A DNA stretch of 64,000 nt from Hirsutella rhossiliensis. Lineage: Eukaryota; Ascomycota; Sordariomycetes; Hypocreales; Ophiocordycipitaceae. The stretch spans positions 2,108,001 to 2,172,000 of the forward strand of contig NW_025408676.1 of NCBI RefSeq assembly GCF_020360975.1, in the 5' to 3' direction. Of the stretch, positions 54,161-64,000 are shown one piece after another. The translations under genes and the position numbers were made by a program. Below the pieces are notes generated by a model that saw nothing but the letters and a program-made list of their open reading frames with translations, made no database searches and was not told the DNA's origin. Position 1 is the first letter of the stretch, and the number at the start of each line of letters is the position of its first letter.

Positions 54161-54515
54161 AACTTTCTGTGGTTAAACAGACGTTCAACCACTGATCAGT
54201 GTTGGGTCGTGGGTATTCGTGCTGTGCACAGGGGTGATAGAGAATACGAATCAAAGGTGCTAAGAGCTATGCCTGTGACTGTTGTATTGGTAATCTATGA
54301 AGAGAAGAAAAAGATGAAGAAGAATGAGGGGAAGGAGGAGAAGAAGGAAGGAAGGGAGGAATGAAGGGAGGCGTGTAACCCCGGTCCGAATGTCTTCCGA
54401 GACCCTCCTATAAACCCTCCTTCTCGCGTAGGGCCAGTAGAGCCCATGTCCCCACATAATGAAGTCCTCCGCATCTAGACAGTGGGGTTGGCGAAAGGGT
54501 GGTGGTGCATGGGTA

Positions 54516-56425
54516 CTGTAAACAGACGATATGCTATAAAGCTTCGACTCCGGAGCTCCTCTTCTTAGATGATCTCGCTTGCCGACGACGCTACTTCTTC
54601 CGAGTGGGAAACTTTCTAAATCACTTCCCTTATTGCCATGGCATTTCTTTCTCTATAATGCTTTCCTGCGGTACGCGCAATGCAACAATAACCCTCCATG
54701 TTCCCCCATCGCCCTGCCTACGTCTGTCCAATACTCCCGGTCTCGGCCAGCCTGCGCATACAACTTGTCAGCCCAACTTTGTCAAAAGCCGCCCTCCCGT
54801 CGTCGCTCTCTGCCCCACACTCTAAAGCATACTCCCCAGCCCTTCCAACACCATCTTCCCCACCTTGCTCATCAGTTCTCAAACAGTATCTGCGAGTCCG
54901 CCTCAGCGTGTGACACACTCGCGGTATCAAGGTCCATCTAGACCAGACCGTCGGCCTAATCTTAGGACTGGACATCACCCTGCCTAGCCCTCCTTCTGAA
55001 AACTGCACCTTGCTAAGGAGATGCATAGATACATTCGGCCCTCCTCCAAGTGACAACCACTTCCGCCAGTTTTTCGGGTTTAAAGTACCGCCCTCCGAAG
55101 AAATGAGGGCGTCCTTGACACATACCTAGACCAGTCACCAATCGTTCAACTAATACTGACATATCATTTCTTCCACCCGCTCATCGCTCCTGCTCCACCA
55201 CATCTTCCAAAGCCACTCGACAGCCAAAAAGGCCCCGGCGATGACATGTCCATGACGTTCTCAATCTAGCCGGACTGCCCTTCTAGATTTACTCGCTACG
55301 ATCAGCCATCGCATCAATGATCAAGGCCATTAACGCCAAGACACTGGCCGGAATCCTCCTCCCTAGATCGACCCCAGACATCCGGCTTCACCGTGTCCAC
55401 TGTCCAATTGTAGACTCGACGAGGCTTCCACCCACTTCGCTCAGCCGCATGCAATACCCATCCAACTACCGACGACCTTCCAAGAAGGATTCCTGCAATG
55501 CTACCATAACCTCTTTCCTTCCTTCAATCTAATTCGCCGCTACCATCTACTCTATGGAACGATGACACCGAAGGATACCACTAAACTTTCTTTTTCTTCT
55601 GCAGACTCACGAACACTACCTACCTTTCGCCGACCTCCCAACTTCCCGCGACATGACTATTGCCCTGCTCAACTTCTAACCCTCAGCTGCTGACGTCACT
55701 CACGATCATTGAACCAAACGAGACTCTTCCAAAGACTTTGCCAGCTCATGTCTACCTACAGCCGCTTCTGATCTACCACCTGAAAGGGGCATCTACTAAC
55801 TCTCAAGTCTCCCCGACCCTAGCCGCGAACCTTCTTTCCAACGGTAAGAAAACCTGCCTTATAGGACGCCTACCTCTACTCTACAATTTCCCCTCCATTA
55901 CACTTCCTTGGGTGACTGCATCCTGCCATGTTCTCACCATGCCGACCTCCCAGGTCAATGCCGATACTTCGTCCTCGCCACGGCAACCTCTCGACAGCAC
56001 GTCTCTCGCCGTATCTCGACCTCACCCTTCTTCCTGTCTTCCTGTAACTTCTCCTGTCTCCTGTCGCCAACTTCGTTCCGAAAGGCGTCTTTGCGCGAGC
56101 CGCGGCTGGCGAGCCTTCCACTCGTTTTACGTTCCATAACCGCACAACGGCCCCACAATGGGCAAAGTACGTCGATTCTAAGCAATGTAATTGGCCAACT
56201 TCGCACCGGTCCAGGGTAGTCATCTCTTAATTATTGACATCAAGTACTTGACAACTTGACACTCTTGCAACTTGATTGATTGACGACAGCTATTAAACTT
56301 GACTTGAGAACTTGACTTGACGGGAAGTCAAACTTGATTGAGACTTGTCAAGTTCGAGCTTGATTGTTAGCCACACTGTGTGCAACAGCGAGGCCACTAC
56401 GGAACATGCGCTGGCCTCGCCGCCA
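54516..56425 (+). other. Degenerate coding-like region, unidentified
   Basis: Long plus-strand open pieces interrupted by stops, many of them TAG/TAA where CAG/CAA would restore a frame. Readable pieces include IDTFGPPPSDNHFRQFFGF (about 55030) and RRYHLLYGTMTPKDTTK (about 55545). The pattern suggests a decayed mobile-element ORF with C-to-T changes. I cannot name a family. The 3' part (56240-56340) is a tract of ACTTGA-type short repeats. Confidence 0.35.
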
Positions 56426-56433
56426 GCCAGAGC

Positions 56434-57593
56434 CAGGGTGGCGATCAATTCCACCTCCACCTCCACCTCTTCAATAATATTGAAGTGGAAGTCACGTGTT
56501 TCAATTCAATCAATTCAATCTCACTTGCACATTGAGAGCTTCAATCCACGCCGACGCCTGGAACGTTGACCACGCATTGAAGCATGTATGTATGTATGTA
56601 TGTGTATTTTTCGTCCAGCGGCCGTGAGGCCGCTCAGGTCCCGGTGGGGCACAGGACGTGCTGAGCTAGGGCTGTCTACAGTTTCCCCTCGCAAACGTAA
56701 ACAAACCACCATCCAGCATTTCATCGGCTCTGAGGCGCTCCGTGTTGAACCTGGTGCCCGTCAGCGGGTCGTACAGGCGCGGCAGTGAGATTGCCATTCA
56801 GTTTTGGTCTCCAAGGGACCGTTGTCGGAGACTGCAGAGCGCAGCCTCAGTTGACCCGGCCGGGCAAAGGGTGTTAACCACGCATTGAAGCCGTTGAAGC
56901 GGGGGGTGATCTAGGGTAGCATATACACCTAGTCGAGTCGCGTCTGACGCGCATGGTCACTAACTAGCCTTACTCAAGGTCTTGGTACTCTAGGTCTCAT
57001 ACTAATTTTGGATGTGAGAATGTACTCAGTACTTGTGCGATTGGACGCGTCTGGGCTGAAACTTCCCACGGTCGCGTCCCATGGAAACTTTGATCAACAA
57101 TGCATCTATCTCCTTCCTGCGTCAAATGGAAAACGACGTTCCTGTCAAGCCCCAACATGCTTCAGAAAAGGGCTCATCTAGCAAGCCGTTTACTAACACC
57201 GATGTTTTTGCAAGACGAATAGAGCATCTTCCCATGGAGTCTCCTTTCGCCAGCTCGAGCACTGTCGCCCCCGACGTATTTTCGCAGTGACAATAACCAT
57301 ATCTTGCACGATACCGTTCGAAAGCGGAAATTGACGCCGTGGATACATTGATTGACGTGTCAGGCAAGGATGCGAATAGCATTATATGGAGTGTGGGGGA
57401 TAATACCAGGCATGCTGCCGGTCAGGGCCATTGGAGACCCCGTGGGCTATACGTGGTTCAACGTCTTCAATTCAACTCAATCACTCCCATCTGAAAGCAG
57501 GTGGTTCAACTCAACGGGACCAATGATGAGTAAGCTGTCAATTCAACTCAATGGTGAGCCCAAGTTGATGGAATTGAATTGATCGCCACCCTG
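56434..57593. mobile_element. Non-autonomous hAT element
   Basis: Ends are CAGGGTGGCGATCAATTC in inverse orientation, flanked by exact 8-bp duplications GCCAGAGC (56426-56433, 57594-57601), which is diagnostic for hAT. The subterminal regions hold many ATTCAA/TTGAAT units. The 1160-bp interior has no transposase, and the small ORF at 57081-57290 has no recognisable domain. (TATG)n lies near 56585. Confidence 0.9.
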
Positions 57594-57601
57594 GCCAGAG
57601 C

Positions 57602-57780
57602 GCGTTGTTAAGATCATTACCTCTACGGAAGAGGCAGCAGCAGTGGAAGAAGCGATCGATCCTGTCCTCGAGGCAGCGTATAATAGTGAGGTTGAGCGGA
57701 AGTTGCTGTCAGCGTCGCCACAAGGGCCCACGCCGCCGTCATCGCCGCCGGAGTCAGGGGGTATCCCCTTCTCTTGGATG
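57602..57780 (+). pseudogene. pogo transposase C-terminal fragment
   Basis: The plus-strand frame reads EEAIDPVLEAAYNSEVER and SPQGPTPPSSPPESGG. It matches the C-terminal tail of the element 1 transposase (EAIDPALIEEAYDYD, SPPQGPTPGSSPPMTP). About 58 codons. It is cut by the hAT element on its 5' side. Confidence 0.6.
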
Positions 57781-57789
57781 ACCTTGTGG

Positions 57790-58219
57790 AGGATCTGGAA
57801 ATATTGATTGACTCGGGTGAGGTCTTCTGAGGCTTGACGCTCCGAGTGGAGCTTCTTTTGAAGTTTCTTGAAGTACGGTAGCCGTGACGTTTGAGAAAGC
57901 GAGAAGTCCACTTGCTACCAATGACGCGATCGGCTTGACCAGATCGCTGATGCAAAATATAATTTGCTGCATCGGTGACGAACTCTGGGCGTACCGCAAG
58001 GTTGATATTGTCAAGGCGATCGATGTAACGACATAAAGCCGCCTCTTCTGGTTGCGATAGCTTCAAATTCGTGGCTGGTCGGCCTGCTTTGGGAGGACGG
58101 CCTTCGAGGCGGTATCGCAATCGATTGCGTGGTGCGCCGAATTCGCGAGCAACCGTGGCCACCTTCGCACCAGAAAAATGTTCAATATATCGAAGAGCTT
58201 CTTGAATACGGGCTTCCAT
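57790..58219 (-). pseudogene. pogo transposase N-terminal fragment
   Basis: ATG at 58219. ALRYIEHFSGAKVATVAREF is a psq helix-turn-helix. The following PEEAALCRYIDRLDNINL and SKWTSRFLKRHGY are the CENP-B-type DNA-binding part. The catalytic domain is missing. It faces the C-terminal fragment at 57602-57780 in opposite orientation, so the two are not one simple copy. A family-B LTR is inserted just upstream. Confidence 0.7.
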
Positions 58220-58231
58220 TTCGGCAAGTCA

Positions 58232-58643
58232 TGTCGCGAAGCACGTCTGAGATCTTGAGCTCGGGGTCCCATAAGGGGTATACAGCTAAGGGCCCCGACG
58301 GGCTAGACAGAAAGGCAGCCTGCAGAGAGTTCTGCGGCTGCAGAAGACTATTAGGAGACCGCATTAGGCAGCCACATAGGCTGTAGAGAGACTGCATATA
58401 CGGGGGAAGCTGAAAGAGCCCTCGGCGACTAGGAAAGTCAGTATGCAAAGGGGGCTGGGGAAAGGAGCCCAGCCCCTAGATATTGTACCTATACAACTGA
58501 AAAGGGATATCAATAGGGAACCAAGGGATATAAATAGGGAGCCTAGAAGAGGGCATTTGCAAGAGGGACAGACACGACGGAATACAACACATCATACCCA
58601 TCGTTACACAATCAATGCCCACTTGCATGCTCTCTTCGTGAGA
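58232..58643 (+). mobile_element. Solo LTR-like element, family B, copy 2
   Basis: Same ends as copy 1 (TGTCGCGAAG...CTTCGTGAGA), 412 bp, flanked by exact AGTCA duplications (58227-58231, 58644-58648). Confidence 0.88.
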
Positions 58644-58849
58644 AGTCAAAAGAATGTGACCTGGTTGAAGTGCAGGGGGTTGAAGTTGGACGGAGAAAAA
58701 TTTGGCTATTGCGGTGTACTGGCTAATGCGGTGTCCAGCACCAGCTTGTATGTATGTATGTGTATTTCACCCGGAGGATTTCTCCTATAGGGCCTAGACG
58801 TAAAAGCTACTGACATTTCAATACATTAATGCGTAACACCTTAAGCCCC

Positions 58850-60544
58850 ACGACACCAGCTTATGGAGCTGGTGAGAAACGAACGCGAAATAAGTGGGGC
58901 GTGGCACGGGTACACGGTCTTAGCACACACATGGCTGCAGCACATACCGTTCCAAGAAACAAATGAGGAACAGAAGAACAATGCCGCGGAAGAGCAAGAA
59001 CAGCACCAAGCGCAACTCGAACCAATTCGAGTTGCTCGATGACGAGGATGACGGTACGAACGATAATGTGGCCTGTGGCATCATTGTGGCCAATTCAACA
59101 AGCGCGGCCGACGTGACAAGGACCAGCGCCCGCGGTCGCCCCCTGAAACCGACACTGCAATTCGACCCAGAACCGCGCCCATCACGAAAGAAATCCGCCG
59201 TCCCGAAAGCGAAATCGACGAATTCCGACCCCAATGTCAACGAGGATTCATTGGCAAGAATCGAAGCTCTCCTGAAACGCGTCGAGGAGCGGGCCGAAAG
59301 GGCGGAAAAACGCGTCGAGTCTCTGGAAGAGTTCATTCGAAACGAGCTCTTCCCACGCGTCGCTAGCCCTCCGGAGTCCGCCACTCCAAGTGCGCCTCAT
59401 CAGCAACAGCACCAGCACCTGCCACCTTCGCCACCACCCTCTCCGGTCCCAGGGCCACTGCCAGGCATTGGGTTGGACGTGAGTCGGGTCCTAGACAGCG
59501 ACATAAAGGAAGGCAATGCCGGCACCATTCGTCGGCGCGCGAACGCTGCCCTTGAGAAGTTGGGTGTGACCTGCCTGGGCGTCAATTCTAAGGGAAACGG
59601 GCGTTTTCGGCTTCTCTTTCGAGAGACGGACGTCGATAAAGTACGGCAGAACGACACCTGGATAAAGACACACTTCGACAAGGGAACGCTATATGGGGAG
59701 CAGTGGTACCCTCTACGGGTTGATAGAGCACATCGCGGGGTTGCGACGGATGATATCGGATGCGCCGTGTTTGAGCGGATGAACGGGGTGAAAGTGCACA
59801 AGATGCGATGGCTCGGGACAGCGTCTGTCGACAAGGAATACCGCTCTCTAGTGGTACACCTGGATAAGAAAGAGGAGGTGGACAGGTTGCTTGCAAAACG
59901 AACGGTTGAGATGGCGAATGGCGAGTGTGCATACACGCGACCATTCGTTCAGGGACTTCAACCAGCGAGATGCTACCGTTGCCACCTCTACGGACACTTG
60001 CATTATCGCTGCAAGGCGCCAGCTCCGATCTGTGGACAGTGCGCCCAACCGGGCCATTCTGCGTCGACTTGCACCTCGGACGTTTTCAAGTGTGCAGCGT
60101 GCGGTGGAAAGGAGCACACAAGGCTACAGATCCTGGGTGCCCGGTGTATCGCCGGAACTCGCCAAGTTACGACCGACGCCCTACTAACATACATCCTCTG
60201 TCTTAACCTTTCTTTTCAGCACAAACCCTCTACCTATACCTGTGGTTGCCCCACAGCTGGTAGGTTAGCTACACCGGACGGCTGAAGGCAGGTGGACTCT
60301 TCGTCAAATGCGGCGGAGGAGAGTGGTCTGTACCTCATCAGACAGGCTCCAGAATTGGAAAGGACAGGTCAAATGAGCAAGAGACGGATTGAAGGATGTA
60401 AGAGAAATTCAGGCATTAGATCGGGACGAATTCCTTGGGCTCGGAACCGAGTATTGGACAACTCTAGATTAGGCTTAGCGAGTCTGACGCAGTGCCTCTG
60501 ACTATCGTCAATGGCGGAATATACAAAAAAAAAAAAAAAAAAAG
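58850..60544 (+). mobile_element. LINE 2, internally deleted (ORF1 plus 3' end)
   Basis: Consists of a 5' leader, an ORF1 and a 3' region ending in a run of about 19 A at 60525-60544. The whole ORF2 (endonuclease, RT) is absent between about 60150 and 60300. No target duplication was identified because the tail adjoins a minisatellite. Confidence 0.65.
58981..60285 (+). CDS. LINE ORF1 (gag-like, zinc knuckles)
   Basis: The frame is open from 58963; the ATG at 58981 (MPRKSKNSTKRN) is a second candidate start. A coiled-coil stretch (RIEALLKRVEERAERAEKR) lies at about residues 90-120, then a Pro/Gln linker. An RNA-binding fold region follows (GRFRLLFRETDVDKVR). CCHC knuckles begin CYRCHLYGHLHYRC, then CGQCAQPGHSASTC and CAACGGKEH. 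The order matches Tad/I-type ORF1. The last about 40 residues diverge after the third knuckle and read into the 3' part of the element, so the C-terminus is an artefact of the ORF2 deletion. Confidence 0.7.
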   Translation: MPRKSKNSTKRNSNQFELLDDEDDGTNDNVACGIIVANSTSAADVTRTSARGRPLKPTLQFDPEPRPSRKKSAVPKAKSTNSDPNVNEDSLARIEALLKRVEERAERAEKRVESLEEFIRNELFPRVASPPESATPSAPHQQQHQHLPPSPPPSPVPGPLPGIGLDVSRVLDSDIKEGNAGTIRRRANAALEKLGVTCLGVNSKGNGRFRLLFRETDVDKVRQNDTWIKTHFDKGTLYGEQWYPLRVDRAHRGVATDDIGCAVFERMNGVKVHKMRWLGTASVDKEYRSLVVHLDKKEEVDRLLAKRTVEMANGECAYTRPFVQGLQPARCYRCHLYGHLHYRCKAPAPICGQCAQPGHSASTCTSDVFKCAACGGKEHTRLQILGARCIAGTRQVTTDALLTYILCLNLSFQHKPSTYTCGCPTAGRLATPDG

Positions 60545-60569
60545 AAACAAATGTTCGCAGCACACACAG

Positions 60570-61676
60570 ACCCAGGACAGAGATAACACTAGGACACACA
60601 TGGTCCCAGGACACATACGGTCCCAGGACGAATATGGCTCCAGCACACACGGTCCTGGGACCGATATGACCGCAACACACATATGGTCCCAGGACACACG
60701 CATGGTCCCAGGACTGTCCTAGGACACATATGTGACATGTCCCCGGGACACATACGATCCCAGGACGAAAATGGATCCCAGGACACATATGGTCCCAGGA
60801 CAGATACGGTCCCAGGACACGTACAATCCCAGGACATGTATGGTCCCAGGAAACATGCCGTCCCGGGACACACACGGCCCCAGGACACATATGACCCCAG
60901 GACGAAAATGGATCCCAGGACACAGATGGTCCCAGGACAGATACGGTCCCAGGATACAGACGGTCCCAGGACAGATACGGTCCCAGGATACAGATGGTCC
61001 CAGGACAGTACGGTCCCAGGATACAGACGGTCCCAGGACAGATACGGTCCCAGGACACACACGGTCCCAGGACACATATGATCCCAGGACACATACGGTC
61101 CCAGGACACACATGGCCCCAGGACACATATGATCCCAGGGCACATGCGGTCCCGGGACATACACGGTCCCAGGACACATATGATCCCAGGACGAAAATGG
61201 ATCCCAGGACACAGATGGTCCCAGGACACGGATGGTCCCAGGACAGATACGGTCCCAGGACAGATACGGTCCCAGGACACATATGGTCCCAGGACACATA
61301 CGGTCCCAGGACACATACGGTCCCAGGACACATACGGTCCCAGGACACATACGGTCCCAGGACACATACGGTCCCAGGACACATACGGTCCCAGGATACA
61401 TACGGTCCCAGGACAGATACGGTCCCAGGACACAGATGGCCCCAGGACACATATGGCCCCAGGACGAAAATGGATCCCAGGACACAGATGGTCCCAGGAC
61501 ACAGATGGTTCCAGGACAGATACGGCCCCAGGACACGTACGATCCCAGGACACGTATGGTCCCAGGACACATGCGGTCCCGGAACACACACGGTCCAAGG
61601 ACACATATGATCCCAGGACGAAAATGAATCCCAGGACACATATGGTCCCAGGACAGATACGGTCCCAGGACAAATA
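60570..61676. repeat. 17-bp minisatellite, about 65 copies
   Basis: The unit GGTCCCAGGACACATAC is repeated with variants (GATCCCAGGACGAAAATG, GGTCCCAGGACAGATAC) in a higher-order pattern. None of the common units carries a stop in any register, so very long open frames exist on both strands with a 17-residue period (CPGTICVLGPYLSWDR). These frames are by-products of the repeat, not genes. Confidence 0.95.
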
Positions 61677-61683
61677 CGAATTC

Positions 61684-61890
61684 TGCCACACACGGTACAT
61701 CAGCCTCCAATGGCCTGGCTCCCCAATTCGCACAGTAGCCACTGCGTCACCACCTTAACAGTCACAGAACCTTCCATCAGCTTCTAGTCACTCATTCGGA
61801 TCTCCTATAAAGATGCTGCTCATTCTACACTCTAGGTAGGAGAATCAAGAGTTTTCCAGTCCCCGATTTTATGCCCACTTGTGAAAGGCA
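61684..61890 (+). repeat. LTR-like family C, copy 2, partial
   Basis: Begins TGCCACACACGG and shares CATCAGCCTCCAA, CCCCAATTCGCA and GAATCAAGAGTT with 26339-26645. It is lost after TTTATGCCCACTTGTG. Confidence 0.5.
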
Positions 61891-62767
61891 TCACCAAACT
61901 GGGCATGCAACCAGGTTGTGGCCAAATACAGTCTATTATCCTGATAAAGAAGAAGAAGAAGAGAGAAGAGTATACAGCTAGATCCCCCTTTTATGATGTA
62001 GCTGTGAGCTCAGGGGCTCAGGGGTAGAGACAAGGGTTCCTTGTCCGTCCCGTAATTCCAGCTCAGGGCTTCCAGCCCTATAACACCACTTGCTCATTAT
62101 CACGGGGCAGACCTAGGATGCCAGGGAAGATCTATGTTATGCTGTGAGGAGGGCAAACTATGGAGGTGAAACAGAGTCCAGAAAAAGTACAGGAGGCACG
62201 TGACTGAAGCCAGGTTGGTGCCGTGACACTCATCATCCATGCGATAAGTTCCATAAAACAGACTTTCTCGGGGCGCGTACCTGTAAGGCACACAATCACG
62301 ACGAAACAGAGAGTGAAGAACGGGGGCCAGCGATGTAATTGTTGATCTCCAAAGAGCCCCTCCAGTGGGCCGTGGTCATCCCCTCGTACTTATATACCGG
62401 TAGCTCCTGCCGCCCGTCGCGATCCCCACTTCGGTTTCAGATGACGCAACCCAGGTCCGTAGGCGCGTGATAGTACCTATGTTGTAAGTTTCCTAATTTT
62501 CTGAGTGGCACGTATATAAGAAGTTGTGCGGTGTCACACACAGACCAAGTGCCCTAACTGTCAATTGCGCACCACTCGTTGGAGCGCGCGCGTTCTACTT
62601 TTGGCGCAATATGCGGTGTAAAGTCCCATGACGCCCACTCTTTAACTTTTACCTGCGTCTGAACTCTTTGTTTCGCAACCCCAAGGGAGAACATGCTGTT
62701 GTGCCAGACAGGCAATTTACTCCAGACAAAATCGTCCCTCTTTTGGGACTAAAAGGCTGGTCCCTTC
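61891..62767. other. No gene seen
   Basis: Spacer with TATA-like TTATATACCGG (near 62390) and ACGTATATAAG (near 62510). No supported coding sequence. These may be eroded LTR promoters. Confidence 0.35.
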
Positions 62768-62972
62768 TCTCGCGAAGGAGAGAGCAAAAGTGGGCATAAA
62801 AGTGGATAAAGGGACTTTTCGAAGGTCGAGTATCATACGATCAGATGGTATGTGAAAATGCATGTGTTTTTTCTCTCCTCTGGTTGCCCTGTATCCGTCT
62901 AGCCCTCCCCTTTTATATCCCTCTGTGCCTTCCCTGTGTTCATATCCCGTGTCCAGGTATAATGTACATTCT
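62768..62972 (-). mobile_element. Family A LTR-like element, copy 2, interrupted by Helitron 2
   Basis: Matches the end of 50186-50704 in inverse orientation, from TCTCGCGAAGG to ATGTACATTCT, where Helitron sequence starts. The remainder must lie beyond the window if still present. Confidence 0.8.
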
Positions 62973-64000
62973 AAAATACTTCGAACACCCGTTAAGTTGC
63001 CAAGGCAAGGGGCTTAACGGCTGAATATCCAGCCCGAAGGGTGAACATCGTATTCCTGCAATTCAACTTTCCTAGGGGGGGACCCCCTAGAACCCCCCTT
63101 TCGCCTGCGGCGGCCATCCAGCTGTTTAAACCGCTCCTTGACTGGCCCAATCTAACTATATACCCTATATCGAACCTCCCCCTTCCCTGTAGCTTATAGG
63201 AAGACGTCGTTTAGTCAAGGTAGAGTGGTGGATACGGTGCATCGCTCAGCTGTTGACCCTGACGCCGTTGTTGGTCAGCGAGGCGCATCTTCATCCCTGC
63301 TTTAGCCTTTGTAGTTAGCCGTAAACGCAGCACGTAGGGGAGACAGGCTTATAAACCTTCTGTCGGCGTGTGGTTATAGAGGCTCTGACGATCGAAAGGC
63401 GCCTCAAGGAGTAAGCCTTGCAGCGACGTAACCCGTGACACAGCAACATAGCTAATACCGGCCTGGAAGTCGCGTGTAGCGAGATCAGTAACTATTTGCT
63501 CCTTCGTTAGGCTCTGGCATTTGTGAACAGTGATAGCAAACGCCACCATCAGGAAACTGCGTGCGAGCGCAGGTCTCGTTGCCCATAAGGAAATCACGCC
63601 TGACTGGGAGGATGGGTGAGATTTTCCTGCCCTCGTTAGTTATTAGATATGGCGGTCCATCGTAGCTATCAAAGTCCACCATAATAACGGCCGGGGGATC
63701 TTCCAATGGTTCGGCGCCTGGGTTCCAGGCGATATCGTATACAGTACCCTGGGCACCGTTAACTAGGCCAGCTGGCTGCCATAGGTTAGTAGTGAGCATT
63801 ACCCTGGCGCCCTTAGCAACAGGGAACTTGTTAGATAGATTGCCAGCATTGTCGCTTGGTGCCTGCCCCGCGCCCTTGCCCTGATTCTTTGCCTCCACCT
63901 GTATTGCCGGGGCGTTGAGATGCACCATATGCTCGTAATTGTATTCGTTGACCCGGGCCCTGGTAGAATACACCCGCAAAGCGGCCCTGAAGCTGTCAAC
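62973..64000 (-). mobile_element. Helitron 2, 3' part (continues past the window)
   Basis: Aligns with Helitron 1 from its 3' end onward, including a perfect CCGTTAAG...CTTAACGG hairpin at 62989-63020 and the C-terminal helicase region. The short leader between the hairpin and the gene differs by small indels. Confidence 0.88.
63349..63979 (-). pseudogene. Helitron helicase C-terminal part, frameshifted, partial
   Basis: GARVMLTTNLWQPAGLVNGA is in one frame (63979-about 63550) and FAITVHKCQSLT with YVAVSRVTSLQGL is in another (about 63560-63349). Helitron 1 carries both blocks in a single frame here. The shift lies near 63550, where Helitron 1 has CGATCAGGGG and this copy CCATCAGG. The upstream part is outside the window. 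Confidence 0.8.

Larger units (their letters stand above)
50888..54481 (-). mobile_element. Ty1-copia retrotransposon lacking integrase
   Basis: LTRs at 50888-51172 and 54200-54481 differ by only a few bases and small indels. Each starts TGTTGGGTCG and ends ATCTAGACA on the plus strand. Exact GTGGG duplications (50883-50887, 54482-54486) flank the element. Gag and then RT/RNase H are encoded on the minus strand, with no protease or integrase between them. The element sits inside the right inverted repeat of pogo element 4, so it is younger. Confidence 0.92.
47960..54512 (-). mobile_element. pogo/Fot1-like transposon 4, with nested insertions
   Basis: Ends read CCATGCACCACCACCCTTTC (left) and its inverse (right), with TA beside each (47958-47959, 54514-54515). 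A second CCCTTTCGCCAGGC unit and a run of A follow inside. The right arm is split by a copia element (50888-54481); removing it and one GTGGG restores the arm. A solo LTR (50186-50704) lies between the transposase and that arm. Without the insertions the element is about 2.4 kb. Confidence 0.9.

Noticed and set aside
60369..61758. Long open frames of 250-457 codons on both strands
   Set aside because: They are the translation of a 17-bp tandem repeat with no stops. All six frames are open and show a 17-residue period.

Overview
The window looks like a repeat-rich stretch of a filamentous ascomycete genome, probably Sordariomycetes/Hypocreales, although the taxon is inferred. The evidence is short GT-AG introns (48-83 bp), a fused class II/class I diterpene synthase of fungal type, and a mobile-element set typical of such fungi: Tad/I-like LINEs, Fot1/pogo and Tc1 elements, Helitrons, a Crypton, a MULE, a Ty1-copia element and many solo LTRs. 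Nearly all transposon genes are broken by frameshifts or deletions.

Three apparently intact metabolic genes stand out: a geranylgeranyl diphosphate synthase (11595-13260, minus, five exons), a short-chain dehydrogenase (27254-28003, minus, one exon) and a bifunctional copalyl-diphosphate/kaurene-type diterpene synthase (30797-33865, plus, four exons). Together they can supply GGPP, cyclise it and oxidise a product alcohol, so they look like the core of a diterpenoid cluster. About 14 kb of inserted elements separates the first from the other two, and no P450 or transporter is visible. A miniature LTR element (TRIM) with identical 71-bp LTRs lies 139 bp upstream of the cyclase start codon.

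Layout. 144-9118: pogo-like element split by a LINE (itself split by a Tc1 element) and by a solo LTR. 9164-11280: second pogo relic. 11595-13600: GGPP synthase and its promoter. 13734-14213: foldback MITE. 14843-20618: Helitron. 20620-23404: third pogo. 24685-26940: hAT, LINE and LTR fragments. 27254-28003: SDR. 28004-30657: small repeats, a palindrome and the TRIM. 30797-34280: diterpene synthase and a Gly/Tyr-rich fragment. 34800-37864: Crypton with a solo LTR. 38593-41643: tRNA-like sequence and MULE. 41647-47483: a Ulp1-like gene and several small coiled-coil ORFs that match no transposon I recognise. 47960-54512: fourth pogo, carrying a solo LTR and a copia element. 54516-58643: degenerate DNA, a non-autonomous hAT and pogo fragments. 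58850-60544: internally deleted LINE. 60570-61676: 17-bp minisatellite. 62973-64000: end of a second Helitron that runs off the window.

The nesting gives relative insertion ages, and target-site duplications that I could read directly support several boundaries. Assignments rest on motif reading by eye; no database search was possible.
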